Origin: an uncultured Oscillospiraceae bacterium
GTDB lineage: Bacteria > Bacillota > Clostridia > Oscillospirales > Oscillospiraceae
NCBI GenBank assembly: GCA_934630985.1
Contig: CAKTXO010000053.1
Span: 1 to 8,594 of the forward strand
Reading direction: 5' to 3'
Length of the DNA: 8,594 nucleotides
Program-made: the position numbers and the translations under genes
Shown here: positions 7,345-8,594 of the stretch, in pieces
Layout: every line of letters begins with the position of its first letter
Position numbering within the stretch: the stretch's first letter is position 1
The notes under the pieces: generated by a model
Databases searched by the model: none
Told to the model about the DNA's origin: nothing
Seen by the model: only the letters and a program-made list of their open reading frames with translations

Positions 7345-7373
7345 ATTATATCATAGTCAGCAGGAGAAGAAAA
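7345..7373 (-). promoter_or_regulatory. Predicted secA operon promoter with extended -10
   Basis: Read on the minus strand, a perfect TATAAT (7350-7345) is preceded by TGA, giving the extended -10 motif TGnTATAAT (7353-7345). At 17 nt spacing the -35 position holds TTTTCT (7373-7368), a poor match that the extended -10 can offset. The predicted start near 7338 gives a ~100-nt leader. Near-repeats of GGCTTA fall at the first transcribed bases (7333-7328 and 7323-7318). Confidence 0.65.
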
Positions 7374-7376
7374 GTC

Positions 7377-7394
7377 GAAATTGTGAACAATTTC
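7377..7394. promoter_or_regulatory. 18-bp palindrome between alaX and the secA promoter
   Basis: GAAATTGT (7377-7384) and ACAATTTC (7387-7394) are perfect inverted arms around a 2-bp centre. It ends 3 bp upstream of the -35 position, where a dimeric activator or repressor could bind. It also lies 18 nt past the alaX stop, and on the minus strand it is followed by GACTTTTCTT, so it could act as a weak, GC-poor terminator for alaX. I favour an operator. Confidence 0.45.
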
Positions 7395-7412
7395 CCTCGT
7401 TCTTCGTCAGAA

Positions 7413-8567
7413 TCATTGCACAGAAGCAAAAAAAGCAAGGATTTCGGATTTTCCCGCCTTCACGCTGCCCTGCTGGAAATCCGGCTTGCCGCCGCCTCTT
7501 CCGGACAAGGCCGCCGTCATCTGTTTGCCCAGAGGCCGCAAATCCTCGTTGTGAGAGGCCAGGCAGTAGCCGTAGCCCGTCCCGTCACTGCCGCTGAACA
7601 CCGCCGCCCGGCCTCCGCAGACCCGGGCAATGGCATCCGCCAGCTCCCGCAGACCCGTGCCGTCCAGGCCATCCTCAAAGTGAAGCACGTTGCCCTGTCC
7701 GGCGTAGCTTTCGGCAGTCAGGGCAAAAATCTGCCGCTGCAAGCCGACGATTCTGAATTTCAGAGCCGCCAGCTGGTCGTTCATCCGCTGGGCAGCCAGA
7801 CCGGTCTCCAGGATTTTCGCGGAAAAGGCCTGGGACACCAGCTTATTCTGGGCGTAAGCCTCGCCGAGAAGCCGGAGGGCCTGGGCTCCGCAGGCCATCT
7901 CCATCCGGGTACCGCCCCGGAAATTCACCGCGCTGAACAGCTTCACCAGGCCGATTTCCCCGGTGGCCGCCACATGGGTACCGCAGCAGGCGCAGCAGTC
8001 AAAGCCCGGAATCTCCACGATCCGCACCGGCCAGGAAAGCTGCTTCTTCGTCCGATAGGGCACCTTCGGCAGCTCTTCCGGACTGGGGTACCAGCAGCGG
8101 ATGGGAAGGTTCGCCCAGATCGCCTCGTTGGCCTGCGCCTCGATTGCCTCCAGCGCCTCCTCCGGAATCACGCCGTCAAAATCGATGGTGGTCACATCCG
8201 CACCCATGTGAAACCCGGTGTTATGGTAACCATACCGCCGGTTGATAATGCCGGAGACGATGTGCTCGCCGCTGTGCTGCTGCATCCGCCGGAACCTGGC
8301 CTCCCAGTCGATGGTTCCCTCCACCGTCTGTCCCGGCTCCAAGGGGGCGGCACAGTAGTGCGCCACCGTCTCCCCCCGCTCATGGGTATCTAGCACCCGG
8401 ACGCCGCCAAGGACGCCGGTATCCCCTGCCTGTCCGCCCCCCTCGGGGTAAAAAGCGGTGGCGTCCAGGGTAACGACAAAAGAATCCTTCTCCGGCTGGC
8501 AGGACAAAACCTGCGCCCGGAAGGTTTTCAAATGGCTGTCTTCGTAATATAATTTCCGTGTCTGCAT
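7413..8567 (-). CDS. alaX: Alanyl-tRNA editing protein, AlaX type with DHHA1 domain
   Basis: A free-standing relative of the alanyl-tRNA synthetase editing and C-terminal domains. Such proteins hydrolyse Ser- or Gly-tRNA(Ala) in the cytoplasm and so prevent Ser/Gly-for-Ala errors. Residues 39-51 (FYPEGGGQAGDTG) belong to the N-terminal barrel. The editing zinc site is complete: HSGEH with His98 and His102, and CCGTH with Cys194 and His198. Helical residues about 235-285 lead to a DHHA1 domain ending in SGRGGGKPDFQQGS (355-368). The 384-residue length fits the long AlaX class. There is no aminoacylation domain, so it is not an AlaRS fragment. The start at 8567 has GGAGG (8574-8578) at 6 nt spacing. 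The promoter is beyond the window. Substrate preference between Ser and Gly cannot be told from the sequence. Confidence 0.92.
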   Translation of the reverse strand: MQTRKLYYEDSHLKTFRAQVLSCQPEKDSFVVTLDATAFYPEGGGQAGDTGVLGGVRVLDTHERGETVAHYCAAPLEPGQTVEGTIDWEARFRRMQQHSGEHIVSGIINRRYGYHNTGFHMGADVTTIDFDGVIPEEALEAIEAQANEAIWANLPIRCWYPSPEELPKVPYRTKKQLSWPVRIVEIPGFDCCACCGTHVAATGEIGLVKLFSAVNFRGGTRMEMACGAQALRLLGEAYAQNKLVSQAFSAKILETGLAAQRMNDQLAALKFRIVGLQRQIFALTAESYAGQGNVLHFEDGLDGTGLRELADAIARVCGGRAAVFSGSDGTGYGYCLASHNEDLRPLGKQMTAALSGRGGGKPDFQQGSVKAGKSEILAFFASVQ

Positions 8568-8594
8568 GGGATACCTCCGGATGGTTTTTCCTGA

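Overview
The window carries six protein genes, all on the minus strand. The sequence is GC-rich. It shows Gram-positive habits: two lipoproteins with lipobox signal peptides, strong GGAGG-type ribosome sites, and a SecA with a C-terminal zinc tail. The DUF3048 lipoprotein and the DHHA1-type alanyl-tRNA editing protein also point to a clostridium, most likely a GC-rich gut member of the Oscillospiraceae/Ruminococcaceae. That placement is inference; no rRNA or other marker is present.

In the direction of transcription (high to low coordinates) the order is as follows. 8567-7413 is an alanyl-tRNA editing protein (AlaX type). 7412-7238 is an intergenic region with an 18-bp palindrome, an extended -10 promoter and a structured leader. 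7237-4481 is secA. 4443-3643 is pgeF, a laccase-domain peptidoglycan editing factor. 3646-2051 is a family-5 peptide-type ABC substrate-binding lipoprotein. 1960-857 is a DUF3048 lipoprotein. A strong intrinsic terminator lies at 853-825. An AT-richer regulatory region follows at 824-567, then the first 188 codons of gap (GAPDH), cut by the window edge.

secA, pgeF, the binding protein and the DUF3048 gene look like one transcription unit. The gaps are 37 nt, a 4-nt overlap and 90 nt, and the only convincing terminator is after the last gene. The unit joins protein export (SecA) to two exported lipoproteins and a cell-wall precursor proofreader. gap has its own promoter and is a separate unit. 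alaX lies upstream with a weak candidate terminator between it and secA.

Most of the window is housekeeping. No mobile element, CRISPR array, tRNA or rRNA was seen, and no clearly new system. The best leads are in the non-coding DNA. The secA leader can form two mutually exclusive helices that would expose or hide its Shine-Dalgarno sequence. The gap and secA upstream regions hold several perfect palindromes that look like operators. A secondary lead is the orphan binding protein (no permease genes nearby) inside a secA operon.
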